Assembly (NCBI GenBank): GCA_937978655.1
Contig: CALJUX010000058.1
Coordinates: 1 to 64,000 of the forward strand
Length of the DNA stretch: 64,000 bases
From: an uncultured Chromatiaceae bacterium
GTDB taxonomy: Bacteria > Pseudomonadota > Gammaproteobacteria > Enterobacterales > Alteromonadaceae
Direction of reading: 5' to 3'
A program made the position numbers and the translations under genes. Shown one piece after another: positions 26,602-36,002 of this stretch. Below the pieces are notes generated by a model. It made no database searches, was not told the origin of the DNA, and saw only the letters and a list, made by a program, of their open reading frames with translations. The first letter of the stretch is position 1; each line of letters starts with the position of its first letter.

Positions 26602-28338
26602 ATGGACGCTACCACCATCAATAATTTGTTCCTGTTGGGTGCAGTCCTGGTTGCCGCTGCCATCATGATGAGTTCGGTAGCCAGCAAAATCGGCGTGCCG
26701 ATCCTGGTGATTTTTCTCGCCGTCGGCATGTTTGCCGGGGTGGATGGCCCGGGCGGTATCGTGTTTGACGACTATTCGCTGGCTTATCTGGTCGGCAACC
26801 TGGCGCTGGCGGTTATTTTGCTCGACGGCGGCATGCGCACCAACGTCAAAAGTTTCCGGGTCGCTTTAGGCCCTTCATTATCGCTGGCAACTGTCGGTGT
26901 GGTGATCACGGCCGGCCTCACTGGTCTTGCCGCGGCCTGGCTGTTTGATTTGACCACGCTTGAAGGCCTGCTGATAGGTGCTATCGTCGGGTCGACCGAT
27001 GCGGCCGTGGTGTTTAATTTACTCAACGGCAAAGGCCTGAACGAGCGGGTTGGCGCCACGCTGGAAATTGAATCCGGCAGTAACGACCCGATGGCGATGT
27101 TTTTAACCGTCACGCTGATTTCGATGCTGGCCGCCGGCCAGACCAGCTTTGATTTAAAAGTCATTGCCAGTTTATTTCAGCAATTTGGTGTCGGGATTTT
27201 GCTGGGTCTTGCCGGTGGTTGGGTACTGCTGCAACTGATCAATAAAATTCATATTGCCGACGGTCTTTATCCATTATTGGCGGTCAGTGGCGGCCTGTTT
27301 CTGTATGCGGTATCAGGCTCGGTCGGTGGCAGTGGTATTTTAAGTGTCTATGTCTGTGGTCTGGTGCTCGGCAATCAGCCAATTCGCAGCCGTCATGGCA
27401 TTTTACATATGTTTGATGGCCTGGCCTGGCTCAGTCAAATCGGCATGTTCTTAGTGCTTGGCCTGCTGTTGACACCAAGCGAGTTACTGCCGATCGCCGT
27501 GCCGGCGCTGTTGTTGTCGCTGTGGATGATTTTATTTGCCCGCCCGCTGTCGGTATTTATCGGTTTACTGCCGTTTAAGAGCTTCACGCTGCGTGAGCGC
27601 ACTTTCATTTCCTGGGTTGGTTTGCGTGGCGCGGTGCCGGTGATTCTTGCCGTGTTTCCGTTGATGGCCGGTTTACCCAATGCCCAGCTGTTTTTTAATG
27701 TCGCGTTTTTCATCGTGCTGGTGTCGTTGCTGTTGCAAGGCACTACCTTAGGCTTTTTTGCGAAAAAAGCGCATGTGGTGGTACCGCCGATGCCATCGCC
27801 AATCTCGCGCGCCGGTATTGAAGTTGAACTCGCCAGTCAGTGGGAAATGTTTGTCTACAAACTGAGCCCGGATAAATGGTGTATTGGCAGTGAATTAAAA
27901 CAGCTGAACATGCCGGAGAATACCCGGATTGTCGCGCTGTTTCGCGATAATCAGCTGCTGCACCCGTCAGGCAGCAGTAAGCTGATGGCTGGCGATGTGC
28001 TGTGTATCATTGGCCATGACGCCGATTTACCGGTGTTGGGCCGGATGTTCAGTGAAACACCGCAGCGCAACTTCGACTTTGAGTTCTTCGGCGACTTTAT
28101 GCTCGACGGCGCGGCCCGGCTGGAAGATTTAGCCATGTTCTATGCGCTGGATCTGTCCGTCTGCGGCGATGCGGTCACTTTATCTGATCATCTCGGCAAA
28201 AAGCTCGGTGGCAAACCTGTGGTCGGCGACATTCTGCAGTGGTCCGGCATGAGCTGGATAGTGGCAGAGCTGGATGGTCAGCGCATCCGCAAAGTCGGCG
28301 TAAAAGTGCAGGAAGACGCCAGTCATCAGGCCGGTTAA
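26602..28338 (+). CDS. cvrA: K+/H+ antiporter NhaP2 (CvrA)
   Basis: 578 residues, the same length as the E. coli protein and similar throughout. The N-terminus (MDATTINNLFLLGAVLV) and LAIILLDGGMRT-type CPA1 segment are recognisable; GSTDAAVVFNLL carries the ion-binding Asp, IESGSNDPMA the conserved Asn-Asp. About 12 membrane helices occupy 1-385. The C-terminal half has a TrkA-C-type regulatory domain (RIVALFRDNQLLHPSGSSKLMAGDVLCIIG) and a final CorC-like domain. It exchanges K+ for H+ across the inner membrane for pH and volume control. Confidence 0.96.
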   Translation: MDATTINNLFLLGAVLVAAAIMMSSVASKIGVPILVIFLAVGMFAGVDGPGGIVFDDYSLAYLVGNLALAVILLDGGMRTNVKSFRVALGPSLSLATVGVVITAGLTGLAAAWLFDLTTLEGLLIGAIVGSTDAAVVFNLLNGKGLNERVGATLEIESGSNDPMAMFLTVTLISMLAAGQTSFDLKVIASLFQQFGVGILLGLAGGWVLLQLINKIHIADGLYPLLAVSGGLFLYAVSGSVGGSGILSVYVCGLVLGNQPIRSRHGILHMFDGLAWLSQIGMFLVLGLLLTPSELLPIAVPALLLSLWMILFARPLSVFIGLLPFKSFTLRERTFISWVGLRGAVPVILAVFPLMAGLPNAQLFFNVAFFIVLVSLLLQGTTLGFFAKKAHVVVPPMPSPISRAGIEVELASQWEMFVYKLSPDKWCIGSELKQLNMPENTRIVALFRDNQLLHPSGSSKLMAGDVLCIIGHDADLPVLGRMFSETPQRNFDFEFFGDFMLDGAARLEDLAMFYALDLSVCGDAVTLSDHLGKKLGGKPVVGDILQWSGMSWIVAELDGQRIRKVGVKVQEDASHQAG

Positions 28339-28397
28339 GCCGCCGGTAAACGCCATGCTGCCGGCGGCCTCAGGCGCTGGCAGTAACGCAAAATTGC

Positions 28398-28425
28398 TTT
28401 ACTTTTACCGCCCAACGGCTACAAT
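28398..28425 (+). promoter_or_regulatory. Promoter of suhB
   Basis: TTTACT (28398-28403), 16-base spacer, TACAAT (28420-28425), followed by a GC-rich ACGCGCCGC. The leader to suhB is about 40 bases. A GC-rich hairpin at about 28339-28368 separates it from cvrA. Confidence 0.55.
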
Positions 28426-28472
28426 ACGCGCCGCTCTTTTGACTGTTCTTTATACAATAAGGTATTCACCCT

Positions 28473-29276
28473 ATGCATCCGATGTTAAACATCGCTGTTC
28501 GTGCTGCGCGTGGCGCAGGCAATATTATCGCCCGGGCTTGTGGTCAGCTCGACATGGTTCAGACCAGCCAGAAAGGCACCAACGACTTTGTCACCAACGT
28601 CGACAAAGAAGCAGAACAGGCCATAGTGCAGATCCTGCGTAAATCCTACCCGACTCACGATATCATCGGTGAAGAAGGCGGCGATTACGGCAGCTTCAAT
28701 AGTGAATACCAATGGATCATCGACCCGCTCGATGGTACCGCCAACTTCATCAAAGGTATCCCCCACTTCGCCGTCTCTATTGCGCTGCGTCACAATGGCA
28801 AGCTCGATCAGGCAGTCATTTATGACCCGTTGCGTGGCGAAGTCTTCACCGCCAGCCGTGGTGGTGGTGCCCAGTTAAACGGCCGCCGTATTCGTGTAAC
28901 CAATGCGACCGATTTAAGTGGCACTATCCTGGCGACAGGTTTCCCATTTAAGCAAAAACATCAGCTCGATGCCTACACCGAAACCTTCAAGACCTTCTTC
29001 ACCACTGCAGCGGACATCCGTCGCACCGGTTCAGCTGCGCTCGATTTAGCTTATGTCGCTGCAGGTCGTTTAGACGGTTTCTGGGAAATTGGCTTAAAAC
29101 CATGGGATATCGCAGCAGGCGAGCTGATTGTGCGCGAAGCCGGTGGCCTGGTCAGCGATTTCGTTGGCGGCAATAACCAGCTGAAAAGCGGCAACATCGT
29201 GGCGGGCAATCCAAAAGTGCTGGCCGCTATGTTAAAAGGCATGCGCCCGCATCTGCCTGAATCGCTGATGCGCTAA
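28473..29276 (+). CDS. suhB: Inositol-1-monophosphatase family protein SuhB
   Basis: 267 residues. Metal-binding motifs of the family are all present: GEEGG (Glu of motif A), DPLDGTANFIKG, and WDIAAGELIVREAGG. In E. coli SuhB also joins the rRNA antitermination complex, where it binds NusA; the growth-rate-type GC-rich discriminator in its promoter fits such a role. Length matches E. coli SuhB (267). A strong terminator follows. Confidence 0.96.
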   Translation: MHPMLNIAVRAARGAGNIIARACGQLDMVQTSQKGTNDFVTNVDKEAEQAIVQILRKSYPTHDIIGEEGGDYGSFNSEYQWIIDPLDGTANFIKGIPHFAVSIALRHNGKLDQAVIYDPLRGEVFTASRGGGAQLNGRRIRVTNATDLSGTILATGFPFKQKHQLDAYTETFKTFFTTAADIRRTGSAALDLAYVAAGRLDGFWEIGLKPWDIAAGELIVREAGGLVSDFVGGNNQLKSGNIVAGNPKVLAAMLKGMRPHLPESLMR

Positions 29277-29286
29277 GCACTGAGAC

Positions 29287-29314
29287 AAAAACGCCGGCTG
29301 ATGCCGGCGTTTTT
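29287..29314 (+). terminator. Intrinsic terminator of suhB
   Basis: AAAAACGCCGGC, TGAT loop, GCCGGCGTTTTT: 12-bp stem, ten bases after the stop. The symmetric A/T runs allow use from both sides. Confidence 0.93.
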
Positions 29315-29350
29315 ATGTACAGGATGTACGGTACGGTGAATCAGGACATT

Positions 29351-29376
29351 CGTAACGCCAATCAGTTGGCGTTACG
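29351..29376. repeat. Perfect inverted repeat in the suhB-rhodanese gap
   Basis: CGTAACGCCAA, TCAG loop, TTGGCGTTACG: an 11-bp perfect stem without a T-run. Between a terminator and the convergent rhodanese gene. Nothing else recognisable in 29315-29467. Confidence 0.7.
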
Positions 29377-29467
29377 CCTGATGAACGCCATGAGCTCCGC
29401 GAATGGCCGGCGCAAATGCAGGCACTTGGTGCCCAGAGCTTTGTGGCGATTTTCAGTTTTTTATCGC

Positions 29468-29836
29468 TTAATCCTGCACCACAGGCAAACCGGCATTGAC
29501 CCAAGCCGTGTAACCACCAGCCAGACTCAGCACATCGCTGTAGCCCATCTGCTGTAACGCATCCGCCGCTAAGGCCGAACGAAAACCACCACCACAATAC
29601 AAGATCAATGTTTGTTGTTTATCCTGCACTTTGCTTTCGATATCGCGCTCTATCACACCTTTACCAATATGCATCGCTTGCGGTAAATGACCTTTTTGCC
29701 ATTCCAGATCCTCGCGCACGTCAATCAGCACACAAGGTGCCTGATGGGCATTGTATTGCTCGATGGTGATTTCCCGCACCCGGCTTTTGGCTGCATCGAC
29801 CATGGCCAGAAAACCGGCATTATGTTGTTTACTCAT
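29468..29836 (-). CDS. Rhodanese-like domain protein
   Basis: 122 residues from ATG 29836 (AGGAGT ribosome binding site upstream). A single rhodanese domain: VLIDVREDLEWQKGHLPQAMHIGKG and the active loop LYCGGGFRSALAA with the catalytic Cys. No signal peptide, so cytoplasmic sulfur transfer is likely. The first 20 residues (KQHNAGFLAMVDAAKSRVRE) precede the domain as in similar gammaproteobacterial single-domain proteins. Donor and acceptor are unknown. Confidence 0.9.
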   Translation of the reverse strand: MSKQHNAGFLAMVDAAKSRVREITIEQYNAHQAPCVLIDVREDLEWQKGHLPQAMHIGKGVIERDIESKVQDKQQTLILYCGGGFRSALAADALQQMGYSDVLSLAGGYTAWVNAGLPVVQD

Positions 29837-29945
29837 AAATGACTCCTTCAAATACGTTGCCTGCAGAATGGTGCTCGCCAAAGATAACTGCACATCGCCA
29901 CAAGCGGCTCCTGCACTTACGGCAGACCATCCATCCCCGGATATA

Positions 29946-29968
29946 AAAAATTGCCCGGAGCAATTTTT
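29946..29968 (-). terminator. Second hairpin downstream of secF
   Basis: AAAAATTGC, five-base loop, GCAATTTTT. Read on the minus strand the stem is followed by a further T, so it could back up the stronger terminator at 30021-30045. Weak AT-rich stem. Confidence 0.45.
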
Positions 29969-30020
29969 AACAACGCAAAGCGTTGGCCTGAAAGGTAAGC
30001 GCTATGGATGGCGCGCATAA

Positions 30021-30045
30021 AAAAGCCAGTCATCGACTGGCTTTT
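30021..30045 (-). terminator. Intrinsic terminator of the tgt-yajC-secDF run
   Basis: On the minus strand AAAAGCCAGTC, three-base loop, GACTGGCTTTTTT. Five bases after the secF stop codon. Confidence 0.92.
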
Positions 30046-30049
30046 GGCA

Positions 30050-30991
30050 TCATAAAGATGGCGTATCCGCCCCTTCTTTTTCAATGACAGTTGGCATCAA
30101 ATCCTCGCGGCTGGCGCCGAGGATCACCGCCAGGCCACTGGCGACGAATACTGACGAGTATGTCCCGATAGCGATACCAAACAGCAGCGAGGCCGCAAAA
30201 CCATGGATCATCGCACCGCCGATAAAAAACAGCACAATCAGTGTTAATGCGGTGGTAAATGACGTCATGGTCGTACGGCTTAACGTCGAGGTAATGGCTT
30301 CGTTCACCGTTTCATCCACTGTCGCATCACGTAATTTGCGGAAAGTTTCCCTAATCCGGTCAAATACGACGATGGTATCGTTAATGGAATAACCAATCAG
30401 CGCCAGCACACCGGCTAACACTGTCAGGTCAAATTCCATGCCGGTGATAGAAAACATCCCGAGCGTAATGATGACGTCGTGTAACAGCGATGCCACGGCA
30501 CCCACAGAAAAACGCCATTCAAAGCGGGCTGCGACATAAATCAGTATCCCGACCAAGGCGCATAACACGGCGAGGAAACCATCTTCTTTCAGGTCATCAC
30601 CGACCGCAGAACCAACCACGTCGACCTTGCGAACCGTCACCTGCTCCTGCGATGCTTCATTTGCAGCTGCAACGATTTGCTCGCCGATAGTCTTTTGTTC
30701 GACACCGGTGCGTGGTGCGATGCGAATCATCACATCCTGGCTGCTGCCAAAATATTGCACCTGCGCATCAGCAAAGCCGGCGGCAGTCAGTGACTGACGG
30801 ACTTTATCTAAATCAGCCTGTTGCGGAAACTGCAGTTCAATCACAGTACCGCCGGTGAAATCCAGCCCCAGATTCAGGCCCTTGATAAACAAGCTGCCAA
30901 GGGACGCCAACACCAGTACAGTGGATACAATCAGACAAATCCATTTGTACTTCATAAAGTTAATGGCGTCTTTAAAAATAAATAACCGCAT
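30050..30991 (-). CDS. secF: Protein translocase subunit SecF
   Basis: 313 residues, six membrane helices. FIKGLNLGLDFTGGTVIEL is the SecD/F signature after the first helix; LIGYSINDTIVVFDRIRE, in helix 4, carries the conserved Asp for proton use. With SecD and YajC it pulls exported proteins from the Sec channel by using the proton gradient. The 11-base gap to secD shows cotranscription. The last 15 residues are polar and cytoplasmic. Confidence 0.98.
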   Translation of the reverse strand: MRLFIFKDAINFMKYKWICLIVSTVLVLASLGSLFIKGLNLGLDFTGGTVIELQFPQQADLDKVRQSLTAAGFADAQVQYFGSSQDVMIRIAPRTGVEQKTIGEQIVAAANEASQEQVTVRKVDVVGSAVGDDLKEDGFLAVLCALVGILIYVAARFEWRFSVGAVASLLHDVIITLGMFSITGMEFDLTVLAGVLALIGYSINDTIVVFDRIRETFRKLRDATVDETVNEAITSTLSRTTMTSFTTALTLIVLFFIGGAMIHGFAASLLFGIAIGTYSSVFVASGLAVILGASREDLMPTVIEKEGADTPSL

Positions 30992-31002
30992 ACTTCTGCT
31001 CC

Positions 31003-32853
31003 TTACACCGGCAGTTCATTACCGCGTTTCTGGCCCCAGATCACATTCACGATCAGGCGGGTCACGACAACGGCGGTGAAAATAGAAGTCAGAATGCCGA
31101 GTGCCAGTGTGACGGCGAAGCCTTTCACCGGGCCAGTCCCGACACCAAACAGAATGAGCGCAACCAGCAAAGTCGTGATGTTGGAGTCAGCAATAGTGGC
31201 AAAGGCCCGGTCATAACCTTCGTGAATGGCCTGTATCGCCGAACGGCCGTTGGCCAGCTCTTCGCGAATACGCTCGTTAATCAGCACGTTCGCGTCAACC
31301 GCCATACCAACTGTCAGCAGAATACCCGCCATGCCCGGTAACGTCAGAGTGGCGCCCGGGATCATTGCCAGCAAGCCGACTAACAATACCAGGTTACAAG
31401 CCAGCGCCACATTGGCGACCACACCAAACCATTTGTAGTACAACACCATAAAAGCAACAACGGCTATCATGCCCCACATAATGGCGTTCATACCGAGATC
31501 GATGTTTTCCTGTCCGAGGCTTGGACCGATGGTACGTTCTTCCACGATTTGAATAGGAGCAATCAGCGCACCGGCCCGCAGTAACACCGCCAGATTTTGT
31601 GCTTCACCTGGCGCATCCAGACCGGTGATACGGAAGCTGCGGCCTAAACGCGCCTGAATAGTGGCAACCGACACCACTTCTTCCTTTTTCTCCAGCAGCG
31701 ATTTACCGTCCGCGTCTTTTTTACCTGTTGGTTTGTACTCGATAAACACAGTCGCCATCGCTTTACCAATGGCATCTTTTGTGGCCAGTGAGAAGCTGTT
31801 ACCACCTTTGGCATCAAGGTCGATATTAACCTGTGGCCGGCTGTATTCATCAAAACCAGCGTTCGCACCAACAATATGGTTGCCGGTCAGCATGATGCGT
31901 TTTTGCAGCACCACTGGCGCACCGCTGCGATCATAAAACAGCTGGGCAGAGGGTGGCAGGCGGCCTGCGACCGCACTGGCCACATCTGCCGTTTCATCGA
32001 CTAAACGAAATTCGAGAGTCGCTGTTGCACCAAGAATTTCTTTGGCACGGGCAGTATCCTGTACGCCTGGCAACTGCACCACAATGCGCTCAGCGCCCTG
32101 ACGTTGCACCAGTGGCTCGGCCACACCAATCGCATTAACGCGGTTACGGATAATCGTAATGTTCTGTGCCACAGCGTCTTCACGCAGCGCTTTGACTTTT
32201 GCTTCGCTGAATGTCACCACTAAGCTGTTGTCAGCGCCTTCGGTATACAGCATGTCGCGGTCTTTTTCCGACAGCACTTTTTGCGCTGCCTTGACGTCTT
32301 CCGGCGTACGGAAGGTCAGTACTACAGCTTGCTTCGGCAGGTCTGCTGTGACTGAGCGGTAGCGCACTTTGGCTTCGCGAAGGTCAGTCCGGTACGTCTG
32401 GACCAAATCATTGATGTTTTTGTCCATCGCGGTTTTCATGTCAATTTCCATCAGGAAATGCACGCCACCGCGTAAGTCCAGGCCCAGTTTCATTGGCGCA
32501 GCGCCAATGGTGTCCATCCAGGCCGGTGTGGCCGGCGCCAGATTCAGCGCTGTGACATATTTATCACCCAGCAACTGTTCAATCACTTCACGGGCTTTAA
32601 GCTGGTCTTCAGTCGTCAGAAAACGAGCCAGTACCTGGCCATCTTCTAATGCAACACTTTTGCTGCTGATGTGTTTGGCTGTCAGCTCAGTGTTGATTTT
32701 TTCGACGACTTCCGCCGTGACTTCAGCCCCACGGGTCGCATTGATTTGCAGCGATGGATCGCTGGGGTACATATTGGGTAAGGCGTAGATAAAACTGACC
32801 ACCATCACCACTACCACCAGCAGATAACGCCAGATTGAGTTCTGATTTAACAC
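31003..32853 (-). CDS. secD: Protein translocase subunit SecD
   Basis: 616 residues. One N-terminal helix (YLLVVVVMVVSFIYALPN), a large periplasmic region holding P1 head and base domains (about 30-450), with the D1 motif LGLDLRGGVHFL near 114-125, then five membrane helices with GMAVDANVLINERIRE (conserved Asp-Asn pair). It lies 21 bases after yajC and 11 before secF. Confidence 0.98.
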   Translation of the reverse strand: MLNQNSIWRYLLVVVVMVVSFIYALPNMYPSDPSLQINATRGAEVTAEVVEKINTELTAKHISSKSVALEDGQVLARFLTTEDQLKAREVIEQLLGDKYVTALNLAPATPAWMDTIGAAPMKLGLDLRGGVHFLMEIDMKTAMDKNINDLVQTYRTDLREAKVRYRSVTADLPKQAVVLTFRTPEDVKAAQKVLSEKDRDMLYTEGADNSLVVTFSEAKVKALREDAVAQNITIIRNRVNAIGVAEPLVQRQGAERIVVQLPGVQDTARAKEILGATATLEFRLVDETADVASAVAGRLPPSAQLFYDRSGAPVVLQKRIMLTGNHIVGANAGFDEYSRPQVNIDLDAKGGNSFSLATKDAIGKAMATVFIEYKPTGKKDADGKSLLEKKEEVVSVATIQARLGRSFRITGLDAPGEAQNLAVLLRAGALIAPIQIVEERTIGPSLGQENIDLGMNAIMWGMIAVVAFMVLYYKWFGVVANVALACNLVLLVGLLAMIPGATLTLPGMAGILLTVGMAVDANVLINERIREELANGRSAIQAIHEGYDRAFATIADSNITTLLVALILFGVGTGPVKGFAVTLALGILTSIFTAVVVTRLIVNVIWGQKRGNELPV

Positions 32854-32874
32854 GCTAAATTCCTTCCGGGCTGC

Positions 32875-33213
32875 TTACAGCGATTTCATCGTGCCTTTCG
32901 GCAGTACGGCACTGATTGAGCCTTTTTGTACAGTGACTTCAGTCGTGTCATTCAGCGCAATCACGACAAAATCTTTGTCTTCGGCGATTTTCGCGATACG
33001 ACCAACCAGGCCGCCCTGTGTTAACACTTCGTCGCCTTTGGCCAAAGACGCCATCAGGTTTTTGTGGTCTTTCATCCGTTTACTTTGCGGACGGAAAATC
33101 ATGAAGTAAAAAATCAGACCAAACGCGGCCAGCATGATCACCAGATCTAAGCCACCACCCGGCTGACCGGCACCAGCCGTTTGCGCATGTGCATCAGAAA
33201 TAAAAAAACTCAT
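32875..33213 (-). CDS. yajC: Sec translocon accessory protein YajC
   Basis: 112 residues. A short N-terminal tail (FFISDAHAQTAG), one membrane helix (LVIMLAAFGLIFYFMIFRPQ) and the conserved KRMKDHKNLMASLAKGDEVLTQGGLVGRI cytoplasmic part. Stabilises SecDF. In the tgt-yajC-secDF order seen throughout the group. Confidence 0.97.
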   Translation of the reverse strand: MSFFISDAHAQTAGAGQPGGGLDLVIMLAAFGLIFYFMIFRPQSKRMKDHKNLMASLAKGDEVLTQGGLVGRIAKIAEDKDFVVIALNDTTEVTVQKGSISAVLPKGTMKSL

Positions 33214-33250
33214 GGTTATCCCCTTAATTTTTAAAGTTTAATTTTAAATT

Positions 33251-34408
33251 TTATTCAGCAGTGGCTACGTCAGCCGGCATCACCGGCACTGGTGCATCCA
33301 AGGCCGGCACCGTCAGACCACGACGCGCGTAAAAATCTGCGACAAAGGCGTCCAGTGTGCCTTGTTCAATCGCATTACGTAACCCTTGCATTAATTTTTG
33401 GTAATGATGCAGGTTGTGAATAGTGTTCAGCCGCGCGCCTAAAATCTCATTACAACGGTCGAGATGATGGAGATATGCCCGCGAATAGTTTTTACAAGTG
33501 TAACAGTCGCAATTTTCGTCCAAAGGCGTGATATCGTCTTTGTATTTGGCATTGCGGATCTTTATCACGCCGTTACTGACGAACAAATGACCGTTACGGG
33601 CGTTACGGGTTGGCATCACACAATCGAACATATCGATGCCCCGACGCACCCCTTCCACCAGATCTTCCGGTTTCCCCACACCCATCAGATAACGCGGTTT
33701 ATGTGCCGGCATTTTGTCAGTGGTGTGATTGAGGATTTTGATCATTTCGTGTTTTGGCTCACCGACCGACAAACCGCCGATGGCGTAGCCATCAAAGCCG
33801 ATGTCTTCGAGGCCATTTAACGACACATCGCGCAGGTTCGGATACATACCACCCTGGATAATGCCAAACAATGCAGACGGGTTGTCGCCGTGGGCGTCTT
33901 TGCTGCGTTTGGCCCAGCGCAGCGACATCTCCATCGACTTTTTCGCCTGCTGTTCTGTCGCCGGGTACGGCGTACATTCGTCGAAAATCATCACGATATC
34001 TGAGCCTAAATCCCGCTGCACCTGCATCGAGCGCTCCGGTGTCAGCTGGATTTTTTCGCCGTTCAGCGGCGAGCGGAAAGTCACGCCTTCTTCTTTGATT
34101 TTGCGCAGCTCACCGAGGCTAAACACCTGAAAACCACCGGAGTCGGTCAGGATTGGTTTATCCCAGTGCATAAAATCATGCAGGTCGCCATGCTTGCGGA
34201 TGATTTCCGTGCCGGGGCGCAACATCAGGTGAAAGGTATTGCCAAGGCAAATCTGCGCGCCGGTATCGGCCAGTTCTTCCGGCGTCATGCCTTTTACAGT
34301 GCCGTAAGTGCCGACCGGCATAAAGGCCGGAGTATCGACGACGCCACGGGCAAATGTCATACGACCGCGCCGGGCTTTGCCGTCAGTTTTGATTAATTCA
34401 AATTTCAT
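33251..34408 (-). CDS. tgt: tRNA-guanine transglycosylase
   Basis: 385 residues. Exchanges G34 of GUN tRNAs for preQ1 in queuosine synthesis. DSGGFQVFSLG holds the catalytic Asp region, GGLSVGEPKHEM and DMFDCVMPTRNARNGH the nucleophile Asp and substrate site. The zinc site is CDCYTCKNYSRAYLHHLDRC split over about 305-325 (three Cys, one His). The C-terminal tail after about 365 is longer and Pro/Ala-rich, with no known role. queA lies upstream on the same strand. Confidence 0.98.
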   Translation of the reverse strand: MKFELIKTDGKARRGRMTFARGVVDTPAFMPVGTYGTVKGMTPEELADTGAQICLGNTFHLMLRPGTEIIRKHGDLHDFMHWDKPILTDSGGFQVFSLGELRKIKEEGVTFRSPLNGEKIQLTPERSMQVQRDLGSDIVMIFDECTPYPATEQQAKKSMEMSLRWAKRSKDAHGDNPSALFGIIQGGMYPNLRDVSLNGLEDIGFDGYAIGGLSVGEPKHEMIKILNHTTDKMPAHKPRYLMGVGKPEDLVEGVRRGIDMFDCVMPTRNARNGHLFVSNGVIKIRNAKYKDDITPLDENCDCYTCKNYSRAYLHHLDRCNEILGARLNTIHNLHHYQKLMQGLRNAIEQGTLDAFVADFYARRGLTVPALDAPVPVMPADVATAE

Positions 34409-34505
34409 GGTGACCTCTATTGGCCGGAAAAACAGTCCAGCCTTTTTAAAAACGCCCGATTGTAGCAGAAAGCCGGCCTGATGTTGACAGCCCGGCCCTT
34501 GGCAA

Positions 34506-35540
34506 TCAGAGGATTAACATCGCATCGCCATAGGAATAAAACCGATACTGCTCGGCGATGGCTTCCTGGTAAGCATGCATAATAATATCGCGGCTACACA
34601 ACGCCGATACCAGCATAATCAGCGTCGATTCCGGCAAATGGAAATTAGTGATAAGCCCGTCGACCACGGCAAACTGATAACCCGGATAGATAAAAATCTG
34701 CGTGTCGCCATAATAAGGCTGCAACGGCTGCTCGGCCTTTTTGGCAAATTGCGCCGCCGATTCCAGCGAGCGCACCGACGTTGTGCCAACCGCAATGACC
34801 CGCTTGCCACGGGCTTTACAGGCTTCGACCGCCGCCACCACTTCCGGCGGCACTTCGATATATTCGGCGTGCATCTGATGCTCGAGAATATTGTCGACCC
34901 GCACCGGCTGAAAAGTGCCGGCACCGACGTGCAGGGTAACAAACGCAAACTCCACGCCTTTGGCTTTGAGTGCGGCCAATAGCGGCTCATCAAAATGTAA
35001 ACCAGCGGTCGGCGCGGCCACAGCGCCAGGTTTGGCGTTGTAGACTGTCTGATAACGTTCGCGGTCGCTCTCTGCATCGGGTCTGTCGATATAAGGCGGC
35101 AGTGGCATATGGCCGAGCCGCTCCAGCATCGCCAGCACCGGCTCGTCGGATAACAGCGTGAGTTCAAATAACTCACCGTGGCGGCAGGTCATTTCAACTT
35201 CGGCGTCCTGCTCCAGGATTAAACGGTTGCCCGGCTTTGGCGCTTTGCTGGCGCGGATATGCGCCAGAAAACGTTTATCATCGAGCAACCGCTCGACTAA
35301 TACTTCCACCTTGCCACCGGAAGCCTTCTGGCCAAATAGCCGGGCCGGGATCACACGGGTATTGTTAAACACTAACAAGTCGCCCGGATGGATGGCATCA
35401 AGCACCGCTTTAAACTGGGTGTGCTCGATAGCACCAGTCTGACGCTGCAATCTCAGCAGCCGGCTGGCAGAGCGTTCTGGTTGGGGGAAACGGGCGATCA
35501 GCTGCTCAGGCAGCTCAAAAGAAAAATCTGATTTTTGCAT
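34506..35540 (-). CDS. queA: S-adenosylmethionine:tRNA ribosyltransferase-isomerase
   Basis: 344 residues. It transfers and isomerises the ribosyl part of SAM to preQ1-tRNA to make epoxyqueuosine. Conserved pieces: FELPEQLIARFPQPERSASRLL at the start, VFNNTRVIPARLFG, AAPTAGLHFDE and FITNFHLPESTLIMLVSAL. Tgt acts before it in the pathway, and the two genes lie 97 bases apart in the usual queA-tgt-yajC-secDF order. Confidence 0.98.
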   Translation of the reverse strand: MQKSDFSFELPEQLIARFPQPERSASRLLRLQRQTGAIEHTQFKAVLDAIHPGDLLVFNNTRVIPARLFGQKASGGKVEVLVERLLDDKRFLAHIRASKAPKPGNRLILEQDAEVEMTCRHGELFELTLLSDEPVLAMLERLGHMPLPPYIDRPDAESDRERYQTVYNAKPGAVAAPTAGLHFDEPLLAALKAKGVEFAFVTLHVGAGTFQPVRVDNILEHQMHAEYIEVPPEVVAAVEACKARGKRVIAVGTTSVRSLESAAQFAKKAEQPLQPYYGDTQIFIYPGYQFAVVDGLITNFHLPESTLIMLVSALCSRDIIMHAYQEAIAEQYRFYSYGDAMLIL

Positions 35541-35752
35541 AGCAGGTCCGCTTTACTGACAAACGCTGGAATTGATGGGCTCGCGCCCGGCCGCACAGTC
35601 TACTGATCCGGCCACAGTTTCTCAATGACTCTCAGGCTTTTGGCTTACAGAAATAACGGCCAAAATCGTCAGAGATCCGCTGGAAGCTGCTCTATAATCG
35701 ACATTGGCGCAGGACGCGCGTTGCAGCCCATCTGAGTTTACAGGGAGTCATT

Positions 35753-35977
35753 ATGGATATCTGGTTTAGTCTGATTTTGTTCACCGCCAGTCAGCTGATC
35801 CTGAGCTGGTACAGTTATCAGCTGGCCATCGAAAAAGGTTATTCACCCCGCCTGTTTGCGTTGACCGGCTTGCTGCCGGTTTTTAACCTGCTTGCCCTGA
35901 TGTTGCTGCTGTTGTTGCCGGACCGCCGGCTGGCAGAACATCAACTGTATTTCAGTAAATTCCGCCAGCGACCATAG
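35753..35977 (+). CDS. Small membrane protein of unknown function
   Basis: 74 residues with two probable membrane helices (about 4-21 and 33-56, the second very Leu-rich: LLALMLLLLLP) and basic, Tyr/Phe-containing ends. ATG 35753 has CAGGGAGTC upstream, and TATAAT at 35693-35698 may be its -10. Family not recognised. Located divergently from queA and convergent with oxyR. Confidence 0.7.
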   Translation: MDIWFSLILFTASQLILSWYSYQLAIEKGYSPRLFALTGLLPVFNLLALMLLLLLPDRRLAEHQLYFSKFRQRP

Positions 35978-36002
35978 CGCCGCCTGTTGTTTACAGGAAC
36001 AC

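Noticed and set aside
29315..29467. Remnant gene between suhB and the rhodanese gene
   Set aside because: Open frames here either lack starts or run into the opposite-strand rhodanese gene; only a terminator and a perfect hairpin are supported.
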